64,000 nt of DNA, taken from Extibacter muris. GTDB taxonomy: Bacteria > Bacillota > Clostridia > Lachnospirales > Lachnospiraceae. Below the pieces are notes generated by a model. The model was not told the origin of the DNA. It worked only from the letters and a program-made list of their open reading frames with translations, and did no database searches. Shown piece by piece: positions 50,662 through 59,071 of the stretch. Position numbers and translations under genes: made by a program. The stretch spans positions 236,580-300,579 of the forward strand of contig NZ_SMMX01000004.1 of NCBI RefSeq assembly GCF_004345005.1, read 5' to 3'. Each line of letters opens with the position of its first letter. The stretch's first letter is position 1.

Positions 50662-51138
50662 CTAAAAGTTAAACTCCTCTTCCCATGCAAAATCTGCCGA
50701 CGCCTCTATACTTTTCGGCCAATGGCCGCACCAGTCCGGAACCCCTGGCTCTTCCACCCTGTCAAGGCTCGGTGTGTACGGCTTTATGTCAAGCACCGGG
50801 CTTCCGTCATTCGCATCCGTGTACGCAATCTGCACAATGCCGTTTTCATAGTCTATGCCTATGACCTCAGACGCGGTCAGAGCTAAAGGATTGGGCCGTA
50901 TCGGCGACCTGGTCGCAAAAACTCCCATTACATCAGGTGCTTTTTTATACGGCTGTTCCGCCGTAAGGACAGCTCTTGCCTCATCATTGTCAAAGCCGCT
51001 GAACCACCAGATGACATTCACATGGCTGAATCCCTCCAGGGCGGTAAGCGCCTGGAAGTACTCTTTCTGAATCTCAATAAACGTCCCTTCTTCATTGCTT
51101 CTGATTATCCCGACAGGATGCACTTCAAATACTGCCAT
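50662..51138 (-). CDS. trmO: tRNA N6-threonylcarbamoyladenosine methyltransferase TrmO-like (UPF0066)
   Basis: A 158-residue protein of the YaeB/TsaA family, which methylates t6A37 of tRNA using SAM through a beta-barrel fold. The signature RSPIRPNPLALTASEVIGI (about residue 85) and SPVLDIKPYTPSLD (about residue 122) are both present. Starts at 51138 (MAVFEVHP), with GGAGGG at a good distance. In some clostridia this family is linked to metals or other SAM reactions, so the exact substrate is not certain. Confidence 0.88.
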   Translation of the reverse strand: MAVFEVHPVGIIRSNEEGTFIEIQKEYFQALTALEGFSHVNVIWWFSGFDNDEARAVLTAEQPYKKAPDVMGVFATRSPIRPNPLALTASEVIGIDYENGIVQIAYTDANDGSPVLDIKPYTPSLDRVEEPGVPDWCGHWPKSIEASADFAWEEEFNF

Positions 51139-51269
51139 AATTGTTCCCTCCATATATATTTATTTGCTGTACGATTATTCTGTACCCTGACACAGTGTGA
51201 GAGTCAAGCATTTTTCATACGGAAACCCGCATCTGCCACACGGCAGGGGCAGTATGGAGGGAAGTCCTG

Positions 51270-52088
51270 TCATCTGACACGCTGTTCTGTCGGAATCTGT
51301 ATCTCCGTAAGATAGTTCTCTTCCGACTCTTCATTCCACGGGCCGCGGTGCACAATCTGGCGGCTTTGCCCTGTCATCTTAAATCTGCTGTTCTCCTGCA
51401 GCCATCGCGCCAGATTAAGATAGGCTCCCGCAATGTTGGAAAATGGACCGTACACCATCGTGCACGCCATGAACGGTACTGCCTCCACTGTCCTGTACGC
51501 AATTGCGCCACTGCTCTCCACGGGCTTCTCTACATATGCACAAATCTCCACATCCACATTATTTTCCTTATATTCTTGATCGTGGTAGATGGAAAATGTC
51601 TGTCCCGATACGGCAATCTTATTCCGTGCGGCAAAGGAGGCCAGCTCTTCCCACAGCTCACCCTCCGCATAGTAGGTGGGTATGACCTTGCGTAGGGAGA
51701 GCACCTGGCACGAGGGAATGGATCTGATCGACACGTTGTAGTGCATCTTGCAGCCATGTAAAAGTTCTCTTCTGGCCAGCGTTATCTTCTCGAGCTTCTT
51801 GTGTTCTTCTGCGATTCTGCCCGTAATCTCTTCGTACTTCTTATCAAGCTGTTCTATGATAAACGCATCCCTTCCGCTTTCTAGGGCTGTCAGGATTTCT
51901 GCAACCCCGAATCCACTGTCCCGCAGATATACGATCCTGTTAAGTACAGGTATCTGAGCGGCAGAATACATGCGGTACCCGGTAAAGGGATCCGTCCTCT
52001 CCGGCTTCAGCAGCCCTGATTCATCATAATAACGCAGCATCCTGACCGACACCTGAGTAAGTTTGGAAAATTCACCAATCCTGAACAT
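51270..52088 (-). CDS. MerR-family regulator with GyrI-like effector domain
   Basis: A 272-residue regulator. The winged helix FRIGEFSKLTQVSVRMLRYYDESGLLKP is at the N-terminus, then a coiled-coil dimer helix (EQLDKKYEEITGRIAEEHKKLEKI, about residues 80-105), and from about residue 120 a GyrI/BmrR-type small-molecule domain (YNVSIRSIPSCQVLSLRKVIPTY). It resembles BmrR, which senses drugs and activates efflux pumps. The start at 52088 has GGAGGGG upstream. No pump gene lies next to it. Confidence 0.92.
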   Translation of the reverse strand: MFRIGEFSKLTQVSVRMLRYYDESGLLKPERTDPFTGYRMYSAAQIPVLNRIVYLRDSGFGVAEILTALESGRDAFIIEQLDKKYEEITGRIAEEHKKLEKITLARRELLHGCKMHYNVSIRSIPSCQVLSLRKVIPTYYAEGELWEELASFAARNKIAVSGQTFSIYHDQEYKENNVDVEICAYVEKPVESSGAIAYRTVEAVPFMACTMVYGPFSNIAGAYLNLARWLQENSRFKMTGQSRQIVHRGPWNEESEENYLTEIQIPTEQRVR

Positions 52089-52139
52089 CTGATTCCCCTC
52101 CGTGTAGATGCAGCAGAGCGAAACATCCTGCAAAATAAA

Positions 52140-52174
52140 AAAGACGGCATGTCCTACGTGGGCTATGCCGTCTT
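52140..52174 (-). terminator. Terminator after rplT
   Basis: Stem AAGACGGCAT/ATGCCGTCTT with a loop of about 13 bases, followed on the minus strand by TTTTTTATTTT. It closes the infC-rpmI-rplT operon. Confidence 0.88.
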
Positions 52175-52247
52175 GTATATCGTCCCTGCCAGATTGTAAG
52201 CTATAAAGAGCATTCCTGCACCCGCATCTCCTGTGCAGTTCGTTCTA

Positions 52248-52604
52248 CTATGCCACCTTGCTCTTAGCAAGTTCTGCAAGCGTTGCAAAGCCAGCTGCGT
52301 CATTCACTGCCATTTCAGCCAGCATCTTTCTGTTCACATCAATATCAGCCAGCTTCAGGCCATGCATAAATTTGCTGTAGGACATTCCGTTCAGCCTTGC
52401 TGCTGCATTGATACGTGCAATCCAGAGCTGGCGCATCTGACGCTTGCGCTGTTTTCTTCCCGCGTATGCAGACGTAAGGGCTCTCATAACAGACTGCTTT
52501 GCAACTCTGTACTGCTTAGAACGTGCTCCTCTGTATCCCTTTGCCAGTTTTAATGTTCTATTGTGTTTCTTCTTAGCGTTCATTCCGCCTTTAATTCTTG
52601 CCAT
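52248..52604 (-). CDS. rplT: 50S ribosomal protein L20
   Basis: A 118-residue ribosomal protein that binds 23S rRNA early in assembly and, in Bacillus, represses its own operon. [26 protein letters not shown] is diagnostic. It is third in the infC-rpmI-rplT operon, 32 nt after rpmI. Confidence 0.98.
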   Translation of the reverse strand: MARIKGGMNAKKKHNRTLKLAKGYRGARSKQYRVAKQSVMRALTSAYAGRKQRKRQMRQLWIARINAAARLNGMSYSKFMHGLKLADIDVNRKMLAEMAVNDAAGFATLAELAKSKVA

Positions 52605-52636
52605 CTCTTATATCCTCCTTCAATACATTCCTTATC

Positions 52637-52834
52637 TTACAGATATGGTAATACTTTCTTCATATTCTTAACGTTGGTTGCATCTGTAACAGTCGGCTTT
52701 CTAAGATTTCTCTTTCTCTTCGCTGATTTCTTAGTCAAGATATGGCTCTTATAAGCTTTGTTTCTTACTAACTTTCCTGTACCTGTTTTTTTGAAGCGCT
52801 TTGCAGCTGCTCTATTTGTTTTAATTTTTGGCAT
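52637..52834 (-). CDS. rpmI: 50S ribosomal protein L35
   Basis: A 65-residue basic ribosomal protein. [20 protein letters not shown] at the N-terminus is typical. It lies between infC and rplT. GGAGG is found six to seven bases upstream of its start. Confidence 0.98.
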   Translation of the reverse strand: MPKIKTNRAAAKRFKKTGTGKLVRNKAYKSHILTKKSAKRKRNLRKPTVTDATNVKNMKKVLPYL

Positions 52835-52869
52835 GATAATATTCCTCCTTAAAGTTTAAATTTGTATTT

Positions 52870-53376
52870 TTAACGTTTTTCAGTTAAAACCATGCTCATA
52901 CTCCTGCCTTCCATCTTGGCCGGCTTCTCTATCGTAGCCACATCTTCCAGCTGCTTCGCAAAATCATCAAGTATATGCCTGCTCTGCTGAACATGTGCCA
53001 TTTCCCTTCCTCTGAAACGCAGGGTTATCTTAACCTTGTTGCCCTTGCTGATAAACTTCTTGGCATTGTTGACCTTCGTATTGAGGTCGTTCGTATCAAT
53101 GTTTGGAGAAAGTCGCACTTCCTTCAATTCAACGGTCTTCTGCTTCTTCTTCGCTTCTTTTTCTTTCCTCGCCAGTTCATATTTGTATTTGCCGTAGTCG
53201 ATAATCTTGCAAACCGGCGGCTGAGCCTTTGGCGCAATCTTTACGAGGTCAAGTTCCGCCTCCGCTGCAAGCTTCATCGCATCCCTGGATGACATGACGC
53301 CCAGCTGCTCTCCGTCTTCGCCAATCACGCGTACTTCCCTGTCTCTGATTTGCCCGTTAATCATTAAATCGCTAAT
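52870..53376 (-). CDS. infC: Translation initiation factor IF-3 (ATT start)
   Basis: Keeps 30S subunits apart and proofreads start codons. The 168-residue form begins at an ATT codon (53374-53376) giving ISDLMINGQIRDREVRVI; GGAGGTG lies seven bases upstream. The first ATG four codons on (53364) has no ribosome site. Non-ATG starts of infC are known to allow IF-3 to limit its own synthesis. The N and C domains (DLVKIAPKAQPPVCKIIDYGK and KVKITLRFRGREMAH) are intact. Confidence 0.95.
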   Translation of the reverse strand: MSDLMINGQIRDREVRVIGEDGEQLGVMSSRDAMKLAAEAELDLVKIAPKAQPPVCKIIDYGKYKYELARKEKEAKKKQKTVELKEVRLSPNIDTNDLNTKVNNAKKFISKGNKVKITLRFRGREMAHVQQSRHILDDFAKQLEDVATIEKPAKMEGRSMSMVLTEKR

Positions 53377-53598
53377 AGTAGTGCACCTCCATCATAAAAT
53401 AAACATTAAAATAAGTGAACAGTCCACAGACTATCCACTACTATAACTGCATACGACGACCATATATGTCCATACGGTTCATCCATATTCAATATCAGAC
53501 CGATAGTCACCCTATTGTGCTACGGTGAGAGTGGATACTCTGCTTTGTTTTTTGCTTCATGCAAGGTATAATTTAACACAATTATACAAGGATGTCAA
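53377..53598 (-). promoter_or_regulatory. Leader and promoter of infC-rpmI-rplT
   Basis: A leader of about 190 nt precedes infC. A possible promoter is TTGACA (53593-53598) with TAAATT (53570-53575) 17 bp on. Within the leader TATCCACT (53432-53439) is complementary to AGTGGATA (53530-53537), which allows a long-range stem, and GAGAGTGGATACTC forms a small hairpin. The position fits an L20-binding leader as known from Bacillus, but no Rfam check was possible. Confidence 0.5.
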
Positions 53599-53709
53599 CT
53601 CTTTTCATATTTCTTCTTGAAAACAGTGTCCATTCATGTAATAATAGAGCATAATCTATTTTACAAAAGAATTTTACTATGGAATGTCGAGAGACATGAG
53701 GAGGTTTTT

Positions 53710-55083
53710 ATGCAACAAAAGAGAAGTAATTTTTCCAGCAAACTAGGGTTCGTGCTGGCTGCTTCTGGTTCTGCCGTAGGACTTGGGAACATATGGCGGT
53801 TTCCGTATCTTGCAGCAAAGTACGGCGGAGGCACTTTTTTACTTATTTATCTGATACTTGCGGTTACGTTCGGCTTTTCTCTTATGATTGCCGAAATAGC
53901 CATCGGAAGAAAGACCGGCTTAAGTGCCATCGGCGCGTTTAAAATGCTGGACAAGCGGTTTGGATTTCTAGGAGTCCTGGCATCCGTCGTACCGATCATC
54001 ATCTTCCCTTATTATTCTGTCATCGGAGGATGGGTCGTCAAATATTTTACCGTATTTATAAGCGGCGGCGCTTCTGCCTCTGCTGCAGACGACTACTTTT
54101 CCACATTTATCGGAGGTACTTTCAAGCCCCTCGGCTGGTTCTTCATCTTTCTCGCCGTCACGGCAGTTATCGTCTTATGCGGCGTAGAAAAAGGAATCGA
54201 AAAGGTCAGCAAGATCATGATGCCGATACTTGTCGTCCTGACGTTGATCATATCTGTCTATGGGCTGACACGGGAAGGTGCCATGGAAGGCCTTGTATAT
54301 TATATCAAGCCGCATATGTCCGACGTATCGGCCAAAACCATTCTTGCCGCCATGGGCCAGCTCTTCTATTCCATGTCGCTTGCTATGGGTATCATGGTAA
54401 CATATGGCTCTTATATGAAGAAAGACAATCATCTGGAAAGCTCTGTCCGCCAGATAGAATTATTTGACACCGGAATCGCTTTCCTGGCAGGACTTATGAT
54501 TATCCCTGCCGTTTTCGCCTTCTCCGGCGGAGACCAGAGTGCCCTCAGCGCAGGACCAGGACTTATGTTCATCACGCTTCCGAAAGTATTTGCCAGCATG
54601 AAGCTTGGCGGGGCAATCGGGACGATATTCTTCCTGCTCGTATTCTTTGCCGCACTCACTTCTGCCATCTCGCTCATGGAGACCATCGTGTCCATCTTCC
54701 GGGATAAGTTCAACTGGAGCAGAAAGGGAGCCTGTATCTTTGTCGCGGTTCTTGCGCTCATCATGGGCACGCCTTCTTCACTTGGATTCGGACCGCTCAG
54801 CTTCATCAGCTGGATGGGCATGTCCGTACTTGACATCATGGATTTTTTCAGCAACAGCGTACTCATGCCGATTGTAGCGTTCTTCACCTGTATCTTTGCC
54901 GGTTTCTTTATCAAGACAAAGTCCATCTCCGATGAAGTACGGGTAACAGACGGCAAGTTCAAAGCGGAAAAGCTGTTCACCGTCATGATAAAATGGGTTG
55001 CACCTATCTTCCTGCTTCTCATACTGCTCAGTTCCGTGGGGGGCGCACTTGGAATCGACTTCCTGCAGGCGTTGAGCGTCTAG
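53710..55083 (+). CDS. Sodium-dependent transporter (NSS/SNF family)
   Basis: A 457-residue membrane transporter with about 11 hydrophobic segments. The NSS signature is in TM1: GFVLAASGSAVGLGNIWRFP, followed by KYGGGTFLLIYLILA. Bacterial members such as LeuT and MhsT carry amino acids with Na+. Eleven rather than twelve segments is common in bacterial members. Starts at 53710 with GAGGAGG upstream. Structured element A begins at its stop codon. The substrate is unknown. Confidence 0.93.
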   Translation: MQQKRSNFSSKLGFVLAASGSAVGLGNIWRFPYLAAKYGGGTFLLIYLILAVTFGFSLMIAEIAIGRKTGLSAIGAFKMLDKRFGFLGVLASVVPIIIFPYYSVIGGWVVKYFTVFISGGASASAADDYFSTFIGGTFKPLGWFFIFLAVTAVIVLCGVEKGIEKVSKIMMPILVVLTLIISVYGLTREGAMEGLVYYIKPHMSDVSAKTILAAMGQLFYSMSLAMGIMVTYGSYMKKDNHLESSVRQIELFDTGIAFLAGLMIIPAVFAFSGGDQSALSAGPGLMFITLPKVFASMKLGGAIGTIFFLLVFFAALTSAISLMETIVSIFRDKFNWSRKGACIFVAVLALIMGTPSSLGFGPLSFISWMGMSVLDIMDFFSNSVLMPIVAFFTCIFAGFFIKTKSISDEVRVTDGKFKAEKLFTVMIKWVAPIFLLLILLSSVGGALGIDFLQALSV

Positions 55084-55291
55084 TAAACTATAGCGCCGGT
55101 GGGGAGGTATGGGGCATCTGCTGCGATGCGTCCGGGAACTGCGACTATCACACAGATTCCTAAGCCTGTGGAGTGTTCGCCGATAGCGGCTCTCACCCCT
55201 CAAGCCAAGGAATCTGGTGAGGGTTCTTACGTCCCTCCCGCTTACACCTTCGCATCTGTCCCATACCTCCCCAGCGGCTATCTACTTTACT
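55082..55291 (-). ncRNA. Structured RNA element, copy A
   Basis: A non-coding element of 210 nt, read on the minus strand. Its ends pair (AGTAAA with TTTACT), then a long stem GGGGAGGTATGGG/CCCATACCTCCCC, then GATGCG/CGCATC, and inside a hairpin GCCG-CTAT-CGGC. Copy B at 55638-55844 shares the internal sequence blocks (such as CGGACGCATCG and AGCAGATGCC) while its stems differ by compensating changes, so the pairing is selected. The 3' end lies on the stop codon of the transporter gene on the other strand. I cannot name the family; an omega/HEARO-type mobile RNA or an orphan riboregulator are options. Confidence 0.7.
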
Positions 55292-55637
55292 GCCACGGGC
55301 GGGGGTGGCTGTGTGGCGCGGCTTGCTGATGGAAAGGATTTGGCTATGTCAGCATAGTGATTAAGGGCTTGGCAAGTTGATAACCTTAGATGAAAATAAT
55401 CGTAATGAAGAAGAGCCGGAATCAGGTATGTGGATGTTATGTAATATAACATCCAACGCCTGATTCCGGCTTTTCTTGCAGTAACGGCGTGCACGCCTCG
55501 CTGCAACCGCTTAGCAAAAGCCAATTGTCTCTTTATGCTGCACATATTATAAGCTTGTTACATTATATCATCCATCTCACGCAGCCAGCGGTCATCCGCT
55601 GGCCAGTAATGTCACACAGCCATCCTCGCCCTTGTTA
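55292..55637. other. Intergenic stretch between the two structured elements
   Basis: No convincing gene. It holds a strong hairpin at 55413-55471 (13-bp outer stem AGCCGGAATCAGG and an inner ATAACATCC stem) followed by TTTTCTT, perhaps the terminator of the transporter gene displaced by element A. A small hairpin GCCAGCGG-TCAT-CCGCTGGC lies at 55584-55603. An open frame on the minus strand (55282-55545) looks non-coding. Confidence 0.6.
55413..55471 (+). terminator. Strong hairpin between the structured elements
   Basis: Stem of 13 bp plus an inner nine-base stem, T-run on the plus strand side. Likely a terminator for the transporter transcript if it reads through element A. Confidence 0.65.
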
Positions 55638-55844
55638 AGTGAAGTAGATAGCGGGCGGGGAGCCGGGTGGGAGATGCGCAGGTGCAAGCGTAAGAGGCGG
55701 AGAATCTGTCCCGGAATCCTTGGTTTGTGGAAGAGGAGCTGCTATCAGCGACTCTGCCGCAAAGCTAGGAGGCCGTGGACTAGTCGGAGCCTCGGACGCA
55801 TCGGAGCAGATGCCACCCGGCTCCCAGTCTGCAGCCATTTCACT
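55638..55844 (+). ncRNA. Structured RNA element, copy B
   Basis: A 207-nt relative of element A in the opposite orientation. The end stem is AGTGAA/TTCACT (A: AGTAAA/TTTACT), the long stem is GGGAGCCGGGTGG/CCACCCGGCTCCC, GATGCG/CGCATC is kept, and the inner hairpin is GCTG-CTAT-CAGC (A: GCCG-CTAT-CGGC). Both copies start AGTRAAGTAGATAGC. Its 3' end reaches into the stop codon of the B3/B4-domain gene on the other strand. Two paired changes in two separate stems strongly support a folded RNA. No open reading frame is shared by the copies. Confidence 0.7.
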
Positions 55845-56505
55845 TCACAATCCAGCATTGCATTTCCTGCGCCCCGGCGTATCTTTCCATATACCCTCTT
55901 CCATATTCCAGAGCTTTCTCCAGGTCTTTGTTATCTGAAAAGGAATATATGAGCGTGAGGACTTCTTCTGCATCCTCTGTTATCATCGCCCGTTCGGAGT
56001 CGCTCGTGGAGCTGCCGATGGCACCTTCCCTGTCAGCAAGTACGGGCAGATGCTCTATATTGATATCTTCTTTTCCTATCCCTTTGTACGTCTCGCCGTC
56101 CCTGCCGATACGCAGTACAAGCTCTTCCCCGATATTGGCTGTGTCGTAGGAACCCACTGAGAAGCCGGACTCGATAGAAATAAGGTTGTTGACGTCCACT
56201 ACCGTATTTACCTCATACAGCCCCTTTCCCTGACCTATCCTGCGGACCAGCGCCTCTGAGGATACCCGGTATCTGCTCGGGTCTTTGCCGAATGCCTTGT
56301 AGGCCAGGCGGGATTCCCTGATATTGGGCATGTCATTTACCCCGAAGTCAAATATCCTGTCCTTTGTCTTTTTGAATATATCTTTTTTCAGATAAGCCCA
56401 CATCTCTTCATTTTTCTTATCTACCTTCACCTTATACTGCATGCAGCCGATTCTGACGGCCGGCCACAGTTCTTTCATCCCGGCATCGATCTCCAGTTTC
56501 TTCAT
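55840..56505 (-). CDS. B3/B4 tRNA-binding domain protein
   Basis: A 221-residue protein with the B3/B4 domain otherwise found in the beta chain of phenylalanyl-tRNA synthetase: NMPNIRESRLAYKAFGKDPSRYRVSSEALVRRI and VDVNNLISIESGFSVGSYD. Stand-alone forms may edit mischarged tRNA or bind other ligands. The start at 56505 (MKKLEID) has AGGCGG upstream. The stop codon lies inside the 3' arm of structured element B. Confidence 0.88.
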   Translation of the reverse strand: MKKLEIDAGMKELWPAVRIGCMQYKVKVDKKNEEMWAYLKKDIFKKTKDRIFDFGVNDMPNIRESRLAYKAFGKDPSRYRVSSEALVRRIGQGKGLYEVNTVVDVNNLISIESGFSVGSYDTANIGEELVLRIGRDGETYKGIGKEDINIEHLPVLADREGAIGSSTSDSERAMITEDAEEVLTLIYSFSDNKDLEKALEYGRGYMERYAGAQEMQCWIVK

Positions 56506-56645
56506 CTTCAACCGCCTTTTCCCTTTTCCGCTCTGCCTGATATGGCGGAACATCTTCTGCAGCGTTACAAAGAGGACAGACAATCCGGCGCTGAAGCCCC
56601 GGAAGTATCTGCCCCTTATTCTTGCGTTATATTTCCAACAACAGC

Positions 56646-57509
56646 CTACCTCTTGTTCCCCATGTTGAACACCGCCAGAACTCCGGGGCCTGTATGGCTT
56701 CCAATCACCGTACCGATATTGTTGATCAGGATATTGTCCACACCCATCTTCTCACGCACGAGAGAGGCTACATATTCCGCTTCTTCGATGCAGTCGCCGT
56801 GTGTAATCATGATAATATCATTGTCCCATCCTTTTGACTGCTCTACTGCCATGTCCACAATCTTGTTCAGAGATTTCTTACGGCCTCTTTCCTTCCCTAC
56901 TACCTGCAGCGTTCCGCTGTTGTCCACATGTATGATCGGCTTTATCTTTACCATCGTGCCGACTACCGCAGTCGCTTTGGAGACACGCCCGCCCCTGTGC
57001 AGATGGTTCAAATCGTCCACCGTCACATTGTGGCATACATGGAGCTTGTTTTCTTCTACCCACCGTGCCGCCTCATCAATGGTCTTGCCGGCCTCCCTGA
57101 GCTGAAGCGCCTTGTATAGCAGCAGTCCTTCCCCCAGGCACGCGCACAGCGTATCTATGGCAATCACCTTCGCTTCCGGATACTCCTCCTCCAGTTCGGC
57201 AGCCGCTATCTGCATACTGTTGCATGTGCCGCTCAAGCCGGACGAAAATCCGAGATGAAGCACATCTTTTCCTTCTTTTATAATAGGTTCCAGCGCTTCC
57301 TTCGCCTCCTCAGGATTCACCTGTGAAGTCACTGACATTTTACCTTCCCGCAGCTTGTTAAAAAATTCTTTGGAAGTCAATCCTTCCATATCGGGGTAAG
57401 TCTCGCCGTCAATCGTATAATGAAGCGGTATCACCGGTACATTTCGCTCCTGCAGCCATTCCTTCGGCAAATCAACTGTGCTGTTTACAGTTATCACATA
57501 ATCTCTCAT
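56646..57509 (-). CDS. DegV family protein (fatty-acid binding)
   Basis: A 287-residue protein of the DegV/FakB family, which binds fatty acids and presents them to the kinase FakA. ITVNSTVDLPKEWLQERNVPVIPLHYTIDG is the N-terminal EDD domain, with SQVNPEE and HLGFSSGLSGTCNSMQIA holding the ligand Ser/Thr residues. The C-terminal domain ends with IGSHTGPGVLAVF, whose His-Thr-Gly-Pro-Gly is conserved. It lies 3 nt after the MATE gene, so the two are co-transcribed. Confidence 0.94.
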   Translation of the reverse strand: MRDYVITVNSTVDLPKEWLQERNVPVIPLHYTIDGETYPDMEGLTSKEFFNKLREGKMSVTSQVNPEEAKEALEPIIKEGKDVLHLGFSSGLSGTCNSMQIAAAELEEEYPEAKVIAIDTLCACLGEGLLLYKALQLREAGKTIDEAARWVEENKLHVCHNVTVDDLNHLHRGGRVSKATAVVGTMVKIKPIIHVDNSGTLQVVGKERGRKKSLNKIVDMAVEQSKGWDNDIIMITHGDCIEEAEYVASLVREKMGVDNILINNIGTVIGSHTGPGVLAVFNMGNKR

Positions 57510-57512
57510 ACC

Positions 57513-58934
57513 CTAGTCCTCCTTCTCCTTGCCTGCACTCATCATACCACTTTTTCCCATGTTACGCAAAACGTTTTTAAATGTAAAGGCAAACAATACC
57601 GATGTCGTAAGCACGGATATGATATCTGCAATCGGTTCGGCCCGGTATATTCCTATGACTCCCATGAATTTGGGTAGTATGATTGCAAGGGGTATGAGCA
57701 GAATCACTTTGCGCAGCAATGCGATAAACAGCGATACCTTCGCCTGACCCAATGCCAGAAATGTAGACTGGCATGCGGACTGTATCCCAAATATCATGAT
57801 GCCGAAGAAGTAAATCGGCATAAACCTGCATGTCAGTGTTACCAGCTTGCCGTTATTCGTGAACAGAGCGGCATAAGCTTTCGGTGCAAGCACCGCGATA
57901 CCCGCCAGGACGAATGTGGCTGCGAAGCAGACAAGCAGCATCCTGGCAAACGCCCCTTTTACCCTTTTTTTGTTCCCTGCCCCGTAATTGTAGCTGATAA
58001 TCGGCTGTATTCCCTGGGTAATTCCCTGCACCGGAATGACGATGAGCTGCATGACGCTCGTCATGATGGACATTGTTCCTACGTATAGGTCGCCCCCGTA
58101 TCTCTGGAGACCTGAATTCAGCGTAATGCTTACGAGGCTTTCTGTGCTCTGCATGATGAACGGGGACACGCCGAGCCCTGCAATATGCAATACGATATCT
58201 TTCTGTAGCTTCATATATGTTACCCTGAGCCTCATGACGCTCTTTTCCGAGAGCAGGAAACGCAGCACCCATGCAGCGCTGATGGCCTGCGAGATGATTG
58301 TCGCGAGGGCGGCCCCCTTTACCCCCATGTGCAGAGCGAAGATAAATATCGGATCCAGGACGATATTTATCACCGCTCCAATCAGGACGGAAAACATGGC
58401 TGTCCTCGCCTCGCCCTGGCCGCTGATAAATGTATTCAGCCCTACTGCTATCTGCACGAACACCGTGCCTATGAGATAGATGGATATGTACGACTCCGCG
58501 TAGGATATTGTCTGTCCGCTGGCACCAAACGCATACAGTATCGGCGTCTTGAAGACGGAGAAGAAAATGGTCAGCACTACGGAAAATAGGATAAGCAGGC
58601 CTGCCGAGTTGCCAAGGATTCGCTCTGCCCTTTCGTGATCCCTTTTCCCAAGCTGTATCGATGCAAGCGGCGCTCCCCCCATGCCCGCAAACGCGCTGAA
58701 TGCGGCGATAAGCATGATGATGGGGAAGGTGACTCCCACGCCTGTCAGCGCCACGTCTCCGTATCCCGCGATATGTCCGATATAGATCCTGTCTACAATG
58801 TTATAGAGAACGTTGATGAGCTGAGCCGCAACCGCCGGTACCGCCATTCCTGCCATGAGCCGCCCGAGAGGTGCGGTGCCAAGCCGTTCATCCCGTCCTC
58901 TGTCACTGTTCTTATGTCGAGTATCTGCCTCCAT
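57513..58934 (-). CDS. MATE family efflux transporter
   Basis: A 473-residue membrane protein with 12 hydrophobic segments in two repeats. PAVAAQLINVLYNIVDRIYIGHI and GMSGGAPLASIQLGKRD-like MGGAPLASIQLGKRDHERAE are typical of the MATE/DinF-like group that exports drugs or metabolites with Na+ or H+. It is upstream of degV in one transcript. The N-terminus has a charged cytoplasmic stretch (TRHKNSDRGRDER). The substrate is unknown. Confidence 0.93.
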   Translation of the reverse strand: MEADTRHKNSDRGRDERLGTAPLGRLMAGMAVPAVAAQLINVLYNIVDRIYIGHIAGYGDVALTGVGVTFPIIMLIAAFSAFAGMGGAPLASIQLGKRDHERAERILGNSAGLLILFSVVLTIFFSVFKTPILYAFGASGQTISYAESYISIYLIGTVFVQIAVGLNTFISGQGEARTAMFSVLIGAVINIVLDPIFIFALHMGVKGAALATIISQAISAAWVLRFLLSEKSVMRLRVTYMKLQKDIVLHIAGLGVSPFIMQSTESLVSITLNSGLQRYGGDLYVGTMSIMTSVMQLIVIPVQGITQGIQPIISYNYGAGNKKRVKGAFARMLLVCFAATFVLAGIAVLAPKAYAALFTNNGKLVTLTCRFMPIYFFGIMIFGIQSACQSTFLALGQAKVSLFIALLRKVILLIPLAIILPKFMGVIGIYRAEPIADIISVLTTSVLFAFTFKNVLRNMGKSGMMSAGKEKED

Positions 58935-58992
58935 ATGTAACCTCCTGATATGATCTTACACAAAGTATTCCTGTCCACAGGCATACACTAAG

Positions 58993-59022
58993 ACCAAGAG
59001 CCCGGCAAGCCGGCCTCTTGGT
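58993..59022. terminator. Hairpin between the MATE gene and spoVAF
   Basis: Stem ACCAAGAG.CCGG with its partner and a small loop, then TTTTTATTT on the plus strand. In the minus direction it comes after spoVAF but lacks a good T-run. Confidence 0.55.
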
Positions 59023-59071
59023 TTTTATTTATAGCTCTGTAATTATGCTTTCTATATTATTATAACACATT

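Noticed and set aside
55282..55545. Open frame of 87 residues on the minus strand between the structured elements
   Set aside because: It begins inside the hairpin region, ends within element A, has no ribosome site and shows Cys/Pro-rich low-complexity composition typical of chance frames.
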